Shown here one piece after another: positions 43,198 to 52,318 of a DNA stretch of 64,000 nt (its first letter is position 1; every line of letters begins with the position of its first letter). Source of the DNA: Dorea phocaeensis (GTDB taxonomy: Bacteria; Bacillota; Clostridia; Lachnospirales; Lachnospiraceae); the NCBI RefSeq assembly GCF_900240315.1, contig NZ_OEPZ01000004.1, forward strand, positions 124,001-188,000. The letters are read 5' to 3'. The notes under the pieces are model-generated. The model searched no databases and was not told the origin of the DNA. It saw only the letters and a list, made by a program, of their open reading frames with translations. The translations under genes were made by a program, and so were the position numbers.

Positions 43198-44376
43198 ATG
43201 AAAAAGAAAAGTTTTTTGCAGGGGGCGCTTTGTGGCGCCCTCGCTATGTTATTGGCGGCAGGATTAGTATTTTGCGGTGGAAAATTGAATAATGGCAGAA
43301 GAAAGAATCCGGCAGAAGCGGTGGAGCAAAAGCTGGGTGAACTGGAATCCTTGATTGATGAAAGTTATATCCATAAGGTGGATGAAGAGGAGCTGACAGA
43401 AGGCATTTACAAGGGTTATATTGCAGGACTTCAAGATCCTTATTCTGCTTACTACGATAAAGAGGAGACGAAAGAAATGTATGAGACGTCTTCCGGAGAA
43501 TTTGAGGGAATTGGAGTGCTTATGAGCCAGGATCGGGAGACGGGAGCGATTACAATGGTTCAGGTATATGAAGATTCGCCGGCAATGAAGGCGGGATTTC
43601 GGGATAATGATATCCTTTACAAGGTAGAAGGCGAGGAAGTGACTGGGAAAGATCTCTCCGAGGTTGTTTCTAAAATTAAGGGAGAAAAAGGAACCAAGGT
43701 GGAATTAACGGTGCTTCGGGGTGAGACAGCAGAGGAGATTACGGCAGTGGTTACCCGTGACAAGGTAGAAGCGCAGACCGTTGATTACCGGATGATGGCT
43801 GATCAGATCGGCTATATTGCGATATCTGAATTCGACACAGTGACTTACGAGCAGTATAAGAAGGCGTTGGAAGATCTGGAAGCCCAGGGAATGAAAGGTC
43901 TGGTTGTAGACCTTCGGAATAATCCGGGAGGCAATTTGATGACGGTGTGTGATATGCTGGATCTGATGCTTCCAAAGGGACCGATTGTGTTTACCGAAGA
44001 TAAAGGTGGGCATAAGGAACAGATTGATTCGGATGAGGAGCATAAGTTTGAAAAACCGATGGCTGTGCTGACGAATGGCAATAGCGCAAGCGCATCTGAG
44101 ATTTATGCAGGAGCCATTCAGGATTATGGAATTGGCGAGATTGTGGGAACGACGACCTATGGAAAGGGCGTAGTTCAGCAGGTTTTCGATCTGAAAGACG
44201 GCACGTCCTTAAAGCTTACAGTTGCGGAATATTTTACAGCGAAGGAGAGAAGTATTGACGGAAAAGGAATCGTTCCAGATGTAGAAGTGGAATATGAAGC
44301 GAATTTGGAAGATCCAACGGCAGACAATCAGCTGAACCGGGCTGTTGAGGTTGTAAAAGAAAAAATAACGAAATAA
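43198..44376 (+). CDS. C-terminal processing peptidase, S41 family (CtpA-like)
   Basis: 392-residue membrane-anchored or secreted protease. N-terminal hydrophobic segment (about 10-27), PDZ domain (about 95-175: GIGVLMSQDRETGAITMVQVYEDSPAMKAGFRDNDIL), and catalytic domain with Ser in TNGNSASASEIYAGA and Lys in TTYGKGVVQQVF. Such proteases often trim cell-wall enzymes. The order ftsE-ftsX-pcsB-ctp suggests it acts on the same division machinery. A weak ribosome site precedes the ATG; start inferred from the signal segment. Confidence 0.93.
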   Translation: MKKKSFLQGALCGALAMLLAAGLVFCGGKLNNGRRKNPAEAVEQKLGELESLIDESYIHKVDEEELTEGIYKGYIAGLQDPYSAYYDKEETKEMYETSSGEFEGIGVLMSQDRETGAITMVQVYEDSPAMKAGFRDNDILYKVEGEEVTGKDLSEVVSKIKGEKGTKVELTVLRGETAEEITAVVTRDKVEAQTVDYRMMADQIGYIAISEFDTVTYEQYKKALEDLEAQGMKGLVVDLRNNPGGNLMTVCDMLDLMLPKGPIVFTEDKGGHKEQIDSDEEHKFEKPMAVLTNGNSASASEIYAGAIQDYGIGEIVGTTTYGKGVVQQVFDLKDGTSLKLTVAEYFTAKERSIDGKGIVPDVEVEYEANLEDPTADNQLNRAVEVVKEKITK

Positions 44377-44401
44377 AATCACAACAAAGAGGAATCAAAA
44401 G

Positions 44402-44429
44402 GGGAATGCAAAACAGGCATTCCCTTTTA
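44402..44429 (+). terminator. Terminator of the ftsEX-ctp operon
   Basis: GGGAATGC (44402-44409) and GCATTCCC (44417-44424) with flanking A/T pairs and TTTT. Confidence 0.82.
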
Positions 44430-44487
44430 TCATGCCTTGTGATAAAATAAATTACAAACTGTGATGTTTAAGGAAAGGATAGAGAAT

Positions 44488-45765
44488 ATGAGAATATTAA
44501 TCCGTAATGGACAGGTAGTAGATCCGTCCTCCAAAACGGAAGGACGCTTTGACGTGCTGGTGGAAGATGACAGAATCGTGCGCGTGGCAGAACAGATTGA
44601 CGAGACTGCAGACCGTGTGCTGGACGCGGAAGGCTGCTATGTGATGCCAGGATTTATTGATCTCCATGTACATTTGAGAGATCCGGGACTGGAATATAAA
44701 GAGACCCTTCAGACGGGTGGAATGGCTGCGGTAAAAGGCGGTGTTACAACGGTGTGCGCCATGCCAAATACAAAGCCGGTTATGGATGACGGGCAGAAGG
44801 TGGCAGAGGTTCACAAGAGGGCGGAGGAAGAGTCTCCTGCTCATGTGATACAAATCGGCGCGGTTACGAAAGATCAGGCAGGTCAGGAACTGGCCGATAT
44901 TGCAGGGATGGCAGAAGCGGGATGCCATGCCATTAGCGAGGACGGAAAGTCGGTGATGAATGCCTCTCTTTATCGCAAGGCGATGAAGATCGCGAAAGAG
45001 AAAGGAATCTCGGTGTTTGCCCACTGTGAGGATATTACCATGGTAGAGGGCGGTGTGATGAATGCCGATGAGAACGCTGTGCGTCTGGGACTAAAAGGAA
45101 TTACGAATTCAGTAGAAGATGTGATCGTAGCAAGAGATATTCTGCTGGCAAAAGAGACGGGAGTGCGGCTCCATCTCTGTCATTGCTCTACAGCGGACAG
45201 TGTAGAGATGATTCGTCTTGCCAAAGAAGAAGGCCTTCCGGTAACAGGAGAGGTGTGTCCGCACCATTTCATTCTGACGGCAGACGATATCTTGGAAGAT
45301 GACGGTAATTACAAGATGAATCCACCGCTTCGAGGGAAGAAAGATGTGGAAGTGTTGAGGCGTGGGCTGGCAGATGGAACGATGGATGTCATTTCCACAG
45401 ACCATGCACCTCATTCAGAAGAAGAGAAGAACCGATCTATGGCGAAGGCGGCATTTGGAATTGTGGGTCTTGAGACATCCGCGGCGCTGACCTATACGGA
45501 GCTTGTGAAGACGGGAATTTTGTCTGTGATGCAGATGGCAGAGAAGATGAGTTACAATCCGGCGCAGATTCTGGGACTTTCGGACAAAGGAGCTGTAGCA
45601 GAAGGGAAGAAGGCAGATTTGGTGATTTTTGACCCGAATCCAACCTACACCATTGATAAGAATACGTTTGTATCCAAAGGAAAAAATACTCCGTTTCACG
45701 GAAGAACCGTAACAGGAGAAGTACGGTTCACGCTGGTAGATGGAAAAGTTGTATACGAGAAATAA
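44488..45765 (+). CDS. pyrC: Dihydroorotase
   Basis: Cyclises carbamoyl-aspartate to dihydroorotate in UMP synthesis. 425 residues, type I amidohydrolase: zinc motif DLHVHLRDPG (about 59-68), metal-site His in FAHCED, LCHCST, VCPHHF and the Asp in STDHAPHS. ATG 44488 follows AAGGAAAGG; an earlier ATG pair at 44461 is less likely. First gene of pyrCFKD. Confidence 0.95.
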   Translation: MRILIRNGQVVDPSSKTEGRFDVLVEDDRIVRVAEQIDETADRVLDAEGCYVMPGFIDLHVHLRDPGLEYKETLQTGGMAAVKGGVTTVCAMPNTKPVMDDGQKVAEVHKRAEEESPAHVIQIGAVTKDQAGQELADIAGMAEAGCHAISEDGKSVMNASLYRKAMKIAKEKGISVFAHCEDITMVEGGVMNADENAVRLGLKGITNSVEDVIVARDILLAKETGVRLHLCHCSTADSVEMIRLAKEEGLPVTGEVCPHHFILTADDILEDDGNYKMNPPLRGKKDVEVLRRGLADGTMDVISTDHAPHSEEEKNRSMAKAAFGIVGLETSAALTYTELVKTGILSVMQMAEKMSYNPAQILGLSDKGAVAEGKKADLVIFDPNPTYTIDKNTFVSKGKNTPFHGRTVTGEVRFTLVDGKVVYEK

Positions 45766-45778
45766 GGAGGAACGAAAA

Positions 45779-46705
45779 GTGATTAACAAATTAGTAGCCA
45801 ATATTAAAAAGACAGGAGCGCCAATCGTGGTTGGACTGGATCCAATGTTAAACTATATTCCAAAGCATGTACAGGACAAAGCTTTTGCGGAATACGGAGA
45901 GACTTTAGAAGGTGCGGCAGAAGCAATCTGGCAATTCAATAAAGAGATCGTAGATAAGACATATGATCTGATTCCGGCTGTGAAACCACAGATCGCTATG
46001 TATGAGCAGTTTGGAATTCCGGGACTTGCCGCTTTTAAGAAGACGGTTGATTATTGTAAAGAAAAAGGGCTGGTAGTTATTGGAGATATTAAGAGAGGAG
46101 ACATTGGCTCTACTTCTGCGGCGTATGCAGTAGGTCATGTGGGACGTGTACAGGTTGGATCTAAGACATATGTACCGTTTGATGAAGATTTTGTGACGGT
46201 TAACCCGTATCTGGGCTCTGACGGTGTGAAACCATTCGTAGATGTATGTAAGGAAGAAAAGAAAGGCCTCTTTATTTTGGTGAAAACATCCAATCCTTCC
46301 AGTGGTGAATTCCAGGACAGACTGATCGATGGAAGACCGCTCTATGAGTTGGTAGGAGAGAAAGTTGCAGAATGGGGAAGCGAGCATATGGGCGATGAGT
46401 ACAGTTATGTAGGAGCTGTTGTGGGAGCAACCTATCCTGAGATGGGAAAAGTATTACGTAAAGTAATGCCGAAATCCTATATTCTGGTTCCGGGATATGG
46501 AGCCCAGGGCGGGAAAGGCAAAGATCTGGTTCACTTCTTCAATGAAGACGGATTGGGTGCAATCATTAATTCTTCCCGTGGAATTATCGCGGCTTATAAG
46601 CAGGAAGCATACGCAAAATATGGAGAAGAAAACTTTGGGGATGCCTCCAGAGCAGCAGTAGAGGATATGATTGCTGATATTCGGGAAAGTCTGGAACAGA
46701 AATAG
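45779..46705 (+). CDS. pyrF: Orotidine-5'-phosphate decarboxylase
   Basis: Last step to UMP. 308 residues, the longer group (PyrF type 2): VVGLDPMLNYIP, catalytic D-K-x-x-D block in VIGDIKRGDIGSTSAAYA, TVNPYLGSDGVKPF, and PGYGAQGGKGKDL. Start GTG at 45779 is set by AAGGAGG; a frame extension upstream overlaps the pyrC end and adds 13 unlikely residues. Confidence 0.94.
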   Translation: MINKLVANIKKTGAPIVVGLDPMLNYIPKHVQDKAFAEYGETLEGAAEAIWQFNKEIVDKTYDLIPAVKPQIAMYEQFGIPGLAAFKKTVDYCKEKGLVVIGDIKRGDIGSTSAAYAVGHVGRVQVGSKTYVPFDEDFVTVNPYLGSDGVKPFVDVCKEEKKGLFILVKTSNPSSGEFQDRLIDGRPLYELVGEKVAEWGSEHMGDEYSYVGAVVGATYPEMGKVLRKVMPKSYILVPGYGAQGGKGKDLVHFFNEDGLGAIINSSRGIIAAYKQEAYAKYGEENFGDASRAAVEDMIADIRESLEQK

Positions 46706-46726
46706 AAAAGGGAAGAAGGAACAAGG

Positions 46727-47512
46727 ATGGAAGAAAAGAAGAAAGAACAGGCTGTGGTGATATCTCAAGAACAGCTTGCAGATGGAATATACAGTATGTG
46801 GATTCGGACGGAAGCGTCCAGGGCGGCAAAGCCGGGACAGTTCCTGTCTTTGTATACGAACGATGGAACAAAGCTTCTTCCGCGTCCGATCAGCATCTGT
46901 GAGATCGATGCAGAAAATGGCAGCCTTCGCGTGGTATACCGCGTGACAGGAGAGCACACAGGAACGGAAAGCTTTTCACGGATGAAAGCGGGAGACACCA
47001 TTCCGGTTATCGGACCTCTTGGAAATGGTTTTCCGTTGGAAAGAGCAGCAGGGAAAAAAGTGTTTTTGATGGGCGGTGGAATTGGTGTGCCGCCAATTTT
47101 GGAGTTGGCAAAACAGCTGGAGTGTGAAGAAAAGCAGATTCTGGCGGGTTACCGCGATCAGCAGACCTTTTTGAAGGAAGAATTTGAGCAGAACGGGACG
47201 CTTTATATTTCTACCGAAGATGGAAGTGTGGGAACAAAAGGAAATGTTATGGATGCGATTCGGGAAAATGGTCTTGAGGCTGACATCATTTACGCATGTG
47301 GTCCGACCCCGATGCTTCGGGCAATCAAGCAGTATGCAGAAGAACAGAACATAGAATGTTATATTTCTTTGGAAGAGAGAATGGCATGCGGAATCGGAGC
47401 TTGCCTTGCCTGCGTCTGCAAGTCGAAGGAGAAGGATCATCACAGCAATGTGAATAACAAGCGGATCTGCAAAGATGGTCCGGTATTCCTGTCTACGGAG
47501 GTGGAGATCTGA
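46727..47512 (+). CDS. pyrK: Dihydroorotate dehydrogenase electron-transfer subunit
   Basis: FAD/2Fe-2S subunit that links PyrD to NAD+. 261 residues: flavin-binding barrel (RPISICEI), NAD domain with MGGGIGVPPILELA and YACGPTPML, and the C-terminal 2Fe-2S cysteines in MACGIGACLACVCK...KRICKDGPVF. Its stop overlaps the pyrD start by one base. Confidence 0.95.
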   Translation: MEEKKKEQAVVISQEQLADGIYSMWIRTEASRAAKPGQFLSLYTNDGTKLLPRPISICEIDAENGSLRVVYRVTGEHTGTESFSRMKAGDTIPVIGPLGNGFPLERAAGKKVFLMGGGIGVPPILELAKQLECEEKQILAGYRDQQTFLKEEFEQNGTLYISTEDGSVGTKGNVMDAIRENGLEADIIYACGPTPMLRAIKQYAEEQNIECYISLEERMACGIGACLACVCKSKEKDHHSNVNNKRICKDGPVFLSTEVEI

Positions 47513-48414
47513 TGAATATGAAGGTAAATATCGCGGGAGTGGAATGGAAAAATCCGGTAACAGTAGCATCTGGAACCTTTGGCTCCGGCGCTGAATTTGC
47601 GGATTATGTAGATTTAAACCGGTTGGGAGCTGTGACGACAAAAGGTGTTGCCAATATTCCGTGGCCGGGCAATCCGACTCCTCGAGTGGCGGAAGTCTAT
47701 GGAGGAATGATGAATGCAGTGGGTCTGCAGAATCCGGGTATGGATCTGTTCTGTCAGCGGGACATTCCGTTTTTGAAAGAATACGATACTCGCATTATCG
47801 TGAACGTATGTGGAAAATCAACAGAAGATTACTGTGAAGTGGTGGAACGTCTGGCAGATGAGGATGTGGATATGCTGGAAATCAATATTTCCTGTCCGAA
47901 CGTTAAGGAAGGCGGAATCGCATTTGGACAGAATCCGAAAGCGGCGGAAGAGATTACAAAGGCTGTGAAGAAGTATGCGAAGCAGCCGGTGATTATGAAG
48001 TTGAGTCCCAATGTGACAGATATTTCAGAGATGGCAAAGGCTGTAGAAGCCGGTGGCGCAGATGCGGTCTCTCTGATCAACACACTGACTGGAATGAAGA
48101 TTGATGTGAACCGGAGACAGTTCGTATTGGCGAATAAGACCGGAGGTGTATCTGGTCCAGCCATTCATCCGATTGCGGTGCGTATGGTTTATCAGGTAGC
48201 GCATGCGGTGAAGGTTCCGATTATCGGAATGGGTGGAGTTGCCAGTGCAGAAGATGCGATTGAGATGATTCTGGCAGGAGCCAGTGCGGTGTCTGTAGGA
48301 ACAGCTAACTTCCACAATCCGGCTGTGACGATGGAGATTGTGGATGGAATTGAAGCGTATATGAAAAAATACGGATTTGAGACGGTTGCCGATATGGTCG
48401 GACTGGTCGATTAA
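47512..48414 (+). CDS. pyrD: Dihydroorotate dehydrogenase, class 1B catalytic subunit
   Basis: Oxidises dihydroorotate to orotate with FMN. 300 residues: TVASGTFGSG near the N-terminus, catalytic Cys in INISCPNVKEGG (about residue 130), KLSPNVTDI, NKTGGVSGPAIHPIA and GMGGVASAEDAIEMILAGA. The adjacent pyrK defines class 1B (NAD+-linked). GGAGGTGGAG precedes the ATG. Confidence 0.95.
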   Translation: MNMKVNIAGVEWKNPVTVASGTFGSGAEFADYVDLNRLGAVTTKGVANIPWPGNPTPRVAEVYGGMMNAVGLQNPGMDLFCQRDIPFLKEYDTRIIVNVCGKSTEDYCEVVERLADEDVDMLEINISCPNVKEGGIAFGQNPKAAEEITKAVKKYAKQPVIMKLSPNVTDISEMAKAVEAGGADAVSLINTLTGMKIDVNRRQFVLANKTGGVSGPAIHPIAVRMVYQVAHAVKVPIIGMGGVASAEDAIEMILAGASAVSVGTANFHNPAVTMEIVDGIEAYMKKYGFETVADMVGLVD

Positions 48415-48468
48415 TTGTGATCAAATTATCTGCGATACAATATGGAAGTATAATGAAATATAATGAAA

Positions 48469-48514
48469 TATAAAGGGAAGAGCACTTATTGAAATAGGTG
48501 CTCTTCCCTTTATA
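48469..48514 (+). terminator. Strong hairpin after pyrD
   Basis: Perfect 17-bp stem (48469-48485 with 48498-48514), 12-base loop. Only a short T run, so termination may be reinforced by stem strength. It separates pyrCFKD from the purine-salvage genes. Confidence 0.8.
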
Positions 48515-48560
48515 AGTATAACTTATGAATGGATATGCAAAAATGTAATGGGGTAAGAGA

Positions 48561-48589
48561 TTTTCATTTGCAGATCAATATGCTATGAT
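48561..48589 (+). promoter_or_regulatory. Promoter of the adenine-deaminase cassette
   Basis: TTTTCA (48561-48566), 17 bases, TATGAT (48584-48589) with extended -10 TGC. The transcript would have a leader of about 125 bases. Confidence 0.6.
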
Positions 48590-48631
48590 AAATCTAACGA
48601 GATAATACAACTGAATATTTCAAAATTCTTC

Positions 48632-48688
48632 AAGATACATTTGCAGGACGGGAAACCTGTTTAGCCTTTGGCCGATGTATCTTTTTTG
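48632..48688 (+). promoter_or_regulatory. Structured leader with three-way-junction terminator
   Basis: Outer stem AAGATACAT (48632-48640) with ATGTATCTT (48675-48683), then TTTT. Inside are two small hairpins: CAGG/CCTG (48644-48647, 48656-48659) and GCC/GGC (48664-48666, 48670-48672). It lies 21 bases before the ribosome site. It could be an attenuator or a ligand-binding RNA; it does not match the guanine/adenine riboswitch consensus. Confidence 0.6.
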
Positions 48689-48723
48689 TTGCAAGAGAGA
48701 CAATGTTAAGGAGGATTACGAAA

Positions 48724-50508
48724 ATGGAAAGAACATCAGTAGAGAACTTAAAGGAAATGATCCGTGCAGGTCGAGGTAAGATCCCGGCTGACAAAGTGAT
48801 CAAGGGAGGACAGCTTGTAAATGTTATGTCCAGTGAGATTTATCCGGCGGATATTGCGATTTACAAGGATATGATCGCAGCAGTTGGCGATGTGGAAGCT
48901 TATGTTGGACCAGAGACAGAGATCATTGACGCGAAAGGGATGTATTTAACCCCAGGTATGATCGACGGACATATCCACAGCGAATGCAGTAAGCTCAGTA
49001 TTACAAGTTATGCAAAAGCGGTTGTTCCAAGAGGAACCACAAGTATGATCTCAGGACTTGACGAATATATTTCCGTATCCGGTTTGGAAGGATTAAAAGA
49101 GGTACAGGAAGAAGTAAAGAAGAGCCCGCTGAAAGTGTTCTGGGGAGCGCCTTATAAGACACCATATACCATTCCGCAGTCAACAGTTGCATTTAACTTT
49201 ACGAAGGAAGTTCATGCAGAAGTTCAGCAGTGGCCGGAATGCTACGGTGTTTGGGAGACGGTAAGAGAGTTCCTGCAGGAAGAGGATGAAGATACGTTGG
49301 GAGCAATTGCAGAGGCTTATAAGAATCGTCTTCCGGTATTTGGATGTGCGCCAATGGCAAGAGGAAATGATTTGAACGGCTACTTGTGCGGCGGAGTGCG
49401 TCTGGACCATGAGAGTTATGATCACGAGGAAGTGGTAGAGAAGATGAGAAAAGGAATGCATATGCTGATCCGTGAATCTTCTGTGACACATTTCCTTGAG
49501 GAAAATATCAAAGCAGTGACAGAGGTAAATCCTGCATTCGCACGTCGCGTCAGCTTCTGTACCGATGATGTGACAGCGACAGATGTGTTGGAAAAAGGAC
49601 ATCTTGATAATGTGGTGCGTCTGGCAATCAAAGCTGGTGTTGAGCCAATGACAGCAATCCAGATGGCAACCATCAATAGTGCAGAAGCATATCGCATTGA
49701 TGATAAAGTTGGATCCATCTGTCCGGGAAGAATTGCAGACATCCTTTTTGTAGATGATCTTGAGAACTTTGAAGTAAAAGAAGTTATGACAAACGGTAAG
49801 ATGGTGGCAAAAGACCACAAGCTTACTTATGATCTTCAGGCTCCGGAGAGAAGTTCCGTACTGAAAGGGGAACTGAAGTGTAAGAAAACAACAAAAGAAG
49901 ATTTTGAATATAAGACCTCTATCCAGAATGGCGAAGCAAAAGTTCTGGCTATGGATGTAAAAGGACCATTCGTTCGTAAGAGAAGAGATGTTGTTCTGAA
50001 GGTAGAAAATGGAATCGTTCTTCCTGATACCGAGCAGGATGTGGCAATGGTATCTGTATTAGAAAGATTCGGAAGAAACGGAAATAAATCTCTTGCGTTC
50101 TGTTCCGGATGGAAATTGAAAAAAGGTGCAATGGCATCTTCCGCAGCTCCGGATGATAACAACTTGGTTGTAATGGGAGTAAATGCAGAAGATATGTCTA
50201 TCGCGGTAAATTATTTGATCGAACAGGGCGGTGGACAGGTTGTCGTTGCAGACGGAGAAATTCTTGAATTTCTTCCACTTCCAGTAGGAGGAATCGTAAG
50301 TGACCGTGAGCCGGAAGAAATCGCAGCGCACGAAAAGCTCATCGATCAGGCGGCAAGATCTCTTGGTTCCGATCTTCCGGATCCAATGATGTATATGTTC
50401 TTCCTGCCGATCACAGCAATTCCGGATTATGCGATTACAGATGCAGGTCCGGTAGACTATGTGGCGCTTACAACCTTTGATCCAGTTCTTGAAGTGGTAG
50501 AGAAATAG
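48724..50508 (+). CDS. Adenine deaminase paralog with altered active-site motifs
   Basis: 594-residue amidohydrolase of the Ade family: HIH metal motif in DGHIHSECS, GNDLNGYLCGG, RLDHESYDHEE, FCTDDVTATDVLEKGHLDN, and the C-terminal Ade domain with FLPLPVGGIVSDREP. Three catalytic blocks differ from the downstream enzyme: DPHEI is GLDEY, GEFMN is GVWET, DGHGPG is FGCAPM. It may act on another substrate or have lost deaminase activity. ATG 48724 follows AAGGAGGAT. 14 bases before the canonical ade. Confidence 0.82.
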   Translation: MERTSVENLKEMIRAGRGKIPADKVIKGGQLVNVMSSEIYPADIAIYKDMIAAVGDVEAYVGPETEIIDAKGMYLTPGMIDGHIHSECSKLSITSYAKAVVPRGTTSMISGLDEYISVSGLEGLKEVQEEVKKSPLKVFWGAPYKTPYTIPQSTVAFNFTKEVHAEVQQWPECYGVWETVREFLQEEDEDTLGAIAEAYKNRLPVFGCAPMARGNDLNGYLCGGVRLDHESYDHEEVVEKMRKGMHMLIRESSVTHFLEENIKAVTEVNPAFARRVSFCTDDVTATDVLEKGHLDNVVRLAIKAGVEPMTAIQMATINSAEAYRIDDKVGSICPGRIADILFVDDLENFEVKEVMTNGKMVAKDHKLTYDLQAPERSSVLKGELKCKKTTKEDFEYKTSIQNGEAKVLAMDVKGPFVRKRRDVVLKVENGIVLPDTEQDVAMVSVLERFGRNGNKSLAFCSGWKLKKGAMASSAAPDDNNLVVMGVNAEDMSIAVNYLIEQGGGQVVVADGEILEFLPLPVGGIVSDREPEEIAAHEKLIDQAARSLGSDLPDPMMYMFFLPITAIPDYAITDAGPVDYVALTTFDPVLEVVEK

Positions 50509-50521
50509 AGGGACAGAAAGT

Positions 50522-52258
50522 ATGAAAAAAGAAGAATTAAAAAAATTAATTGATACGGCAGCCGGAAGAATTCCGGCTGACCTGGTCATCAAAAATTGTA
50601 AAGTAGTCAATGTATTTTCCGGTAAAATTGTAGAAGGCGATATTGCAGTAAGTGGAGGACAGATTGCAGGAATCGGTAACTATGAAGGAAAAGAAGTCGT
50701 GGATGCAAAAGGACGCTATGCGGCGCCTGGATTTATTGACAGCCATATCCATATTGAATCTTCTTATGTAAGTCCGGAAGAAATCGGACGTCTCTTAGTA
50801 CCGCATGGCGGAACAACAATTATTGCCGATCCGCATGAGATCGTAAATGTATGTGGAATTACAGGACTTGATTATATGATGGAAGCTGCCAAGGGAACAG
50901 CTCTTGATATTCAGTACGTGCTTCCGTCTTGTGTGCCGGCAACACCATTTGAACATGCCGGAGCAGTGATCGGTGCGCCGGAAATGGAAGAACCAATTAA
51001 GAGAGACGGAATCTTAGGTCTTGGTGAATTTATGAATTTCCCAGGCGTAATCGGAGCAGATGACAGCGTGTTGGATAAGCTGATGGTTGCCAAGGAAGAA
51101 GGGAAGATCATTGACGGACATGGTCCTGGAATTGTAGGAAATGATCTGAATGCTTACGCGGCAGCAAGAATTTTAGCAGACCATGAATGTTCTACTGTAG
51201 AAGAGATGGAAGATCGTCTTGAGAGAGGAATGTATATTCTTCTTAGACAGGGTTCTGCATGTCATAATTTAAGACCGCTTTTGAAGGGCGTAACATCGGA
51301 AAACAGCAGAAGATGTCTTCTGTGTTCTGATGACCGCCAGCCAAAGACAATTCTTCACGAAGGTCACCTTGACAATCACTTGAGAATCTGTGTAGAAGAA
51401 GGTCTGGACGCAGTGACGGCTATCCGCATGGCAACCTTAAATGCGGCAGAATGCTTTGGATTAAAGGATCGCGGAGCAATTGCACCAGGATACCGTGCAG
51501 ACATCGTATTGCTTGATGATTTGAAAGATTTCCATGTAGATAAAGTATGGATCAATGGTGAATTTGTGGCAGAAGATGGAAAATATCTTCCGGAAATTCA
51601 GGTGCATGATATTTCATCTGTAAAGGGAAGTGTGATTGTAAAAGATTTCTCCAAAGAGAAATTTAAAATGAATCTGAAGTCTAATAAAGTGAATGTGATT
51701 CAGATTCTTCCTGGTGGAGTCGTAACTGGAAAGGCGACTGCGGAAATTACACTGGATGAAAATGGTGAATTTGTACGTAACCCAGAAGAAGATATTGTAA
51801 AAGTAGCCGTGGTGGAAAGGCATCAGGGAACAGGAAATGTTGCCTGCGGATTCCTGAAAGGATACGGCATCAAGTCCGGTGCGGTAGCGTTGTCGATTGC
51901 GCATGACTCCCACAATATCATTGTGGTTGGTGTCAATGATGAGGAGATGGAATTTGCAGTACAGAGCCTGATCGCGCAGGAAGGCGGTATTGTTCTTGTA
52001 AAAGAAGGAAAAGTGATCGAGAGCATGCCGATGCCGATCGGTGGACTTATGAGTGACAGAAGCGGAGAGTGGGTAGATCAGAAATTGACCGATATCCACG
52101 AAAAAGCATATGAAGAGCTTGGAATCTGTGGAGATGTAGAACCGGTGATGACACTTTGCTTTATGTCGCTGGCAGTGATTCCGGAAGTAAAGCTTACGGA
52201 TATGGGCTTATTTGATGTAACAACATTTTCATTTATTCCGGTAGAGGCGAACGAATAA
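50522..52258 (+). CDS. ade: Adenine deaminase
   Basis: Converts adenine to hypoxanthine and ammonia for purine salvage. 578 residues with all family motifs: DSHIHIESSYVSPEE, HGGTTIIADPHEIVNV, GLGEFMNFPGV, IDGHGPGIVGNDLNAYAA, ADHECSTVEE, LCSDDRQPKTILHEGHLDN, and the C-terminal MPMPIGGLMSDR. AGGGACAG precedes the ATG. Probably co-transcribed with the paralog upstream and the permease downstream. Confidence 0.93.
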   Translation: MKKEELKKLIDTAAGRIPADLVIKNCKVVNVFSGKIVEGDIAVSGGQIAGIGNYEGKEVVDAKGRYAAPGFIDSHIHIESSYVSPEEIGRLLVPHGGTTIIADPHEIVNVCGITGLDYMMEAAKGTALDIQYVLPSCVPATPFEHAGAVIGAPEMEEPIKRDGILGLGEFMNFPGVIGADDSVLDKLMVAKEEGKIIDGHGPGIVGNDLNAYAAARILADHECSTVEEMEDRLERGMYILLRQGSACHNLRPLLKGVTSENSRRCLLCSDDRQPKTILHEGHLDNHLRICVEEGLDAVTAIRMATLNAAECFGLKDRGAIAPGYRADIVLLDDLKDFHVDKVWINGEFVAEDGKYLPEIQVHDISSVKGSVIVKDFSKEKFKMNLKSNKVNVIQILPGGVVTGKATAEITLDENGEFVRNPEEDIVKVAVVERHQGTGNVACGFLKGYGIKSGAVALSIAHDSHNIIVVGVNDEEMEFAVQSLIAQEGGIVLVKEGKVIESMPMPIGGLMSDRSGEWVDQKLTDIHEKAYEELGICGDVEPVMTLCFMSLAVIPEVKLTDMGLFDVTTFSFIPVEANE

Positions 52259-52318
52259 CGAACGAGAGTAAATCAGGGAAATCAGTAGAATAAGAAGAGT
52301 AAGAGTGAGGAAGGCGAG

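Noticed and set aside
48560-48690. Guanine/adenine riboswitch before the adenine-deaminase genes
   Set aside because: The three-way junction lacks the conserved loop and junction bases of the purine aptamer, and the inner hairpins are far too short.
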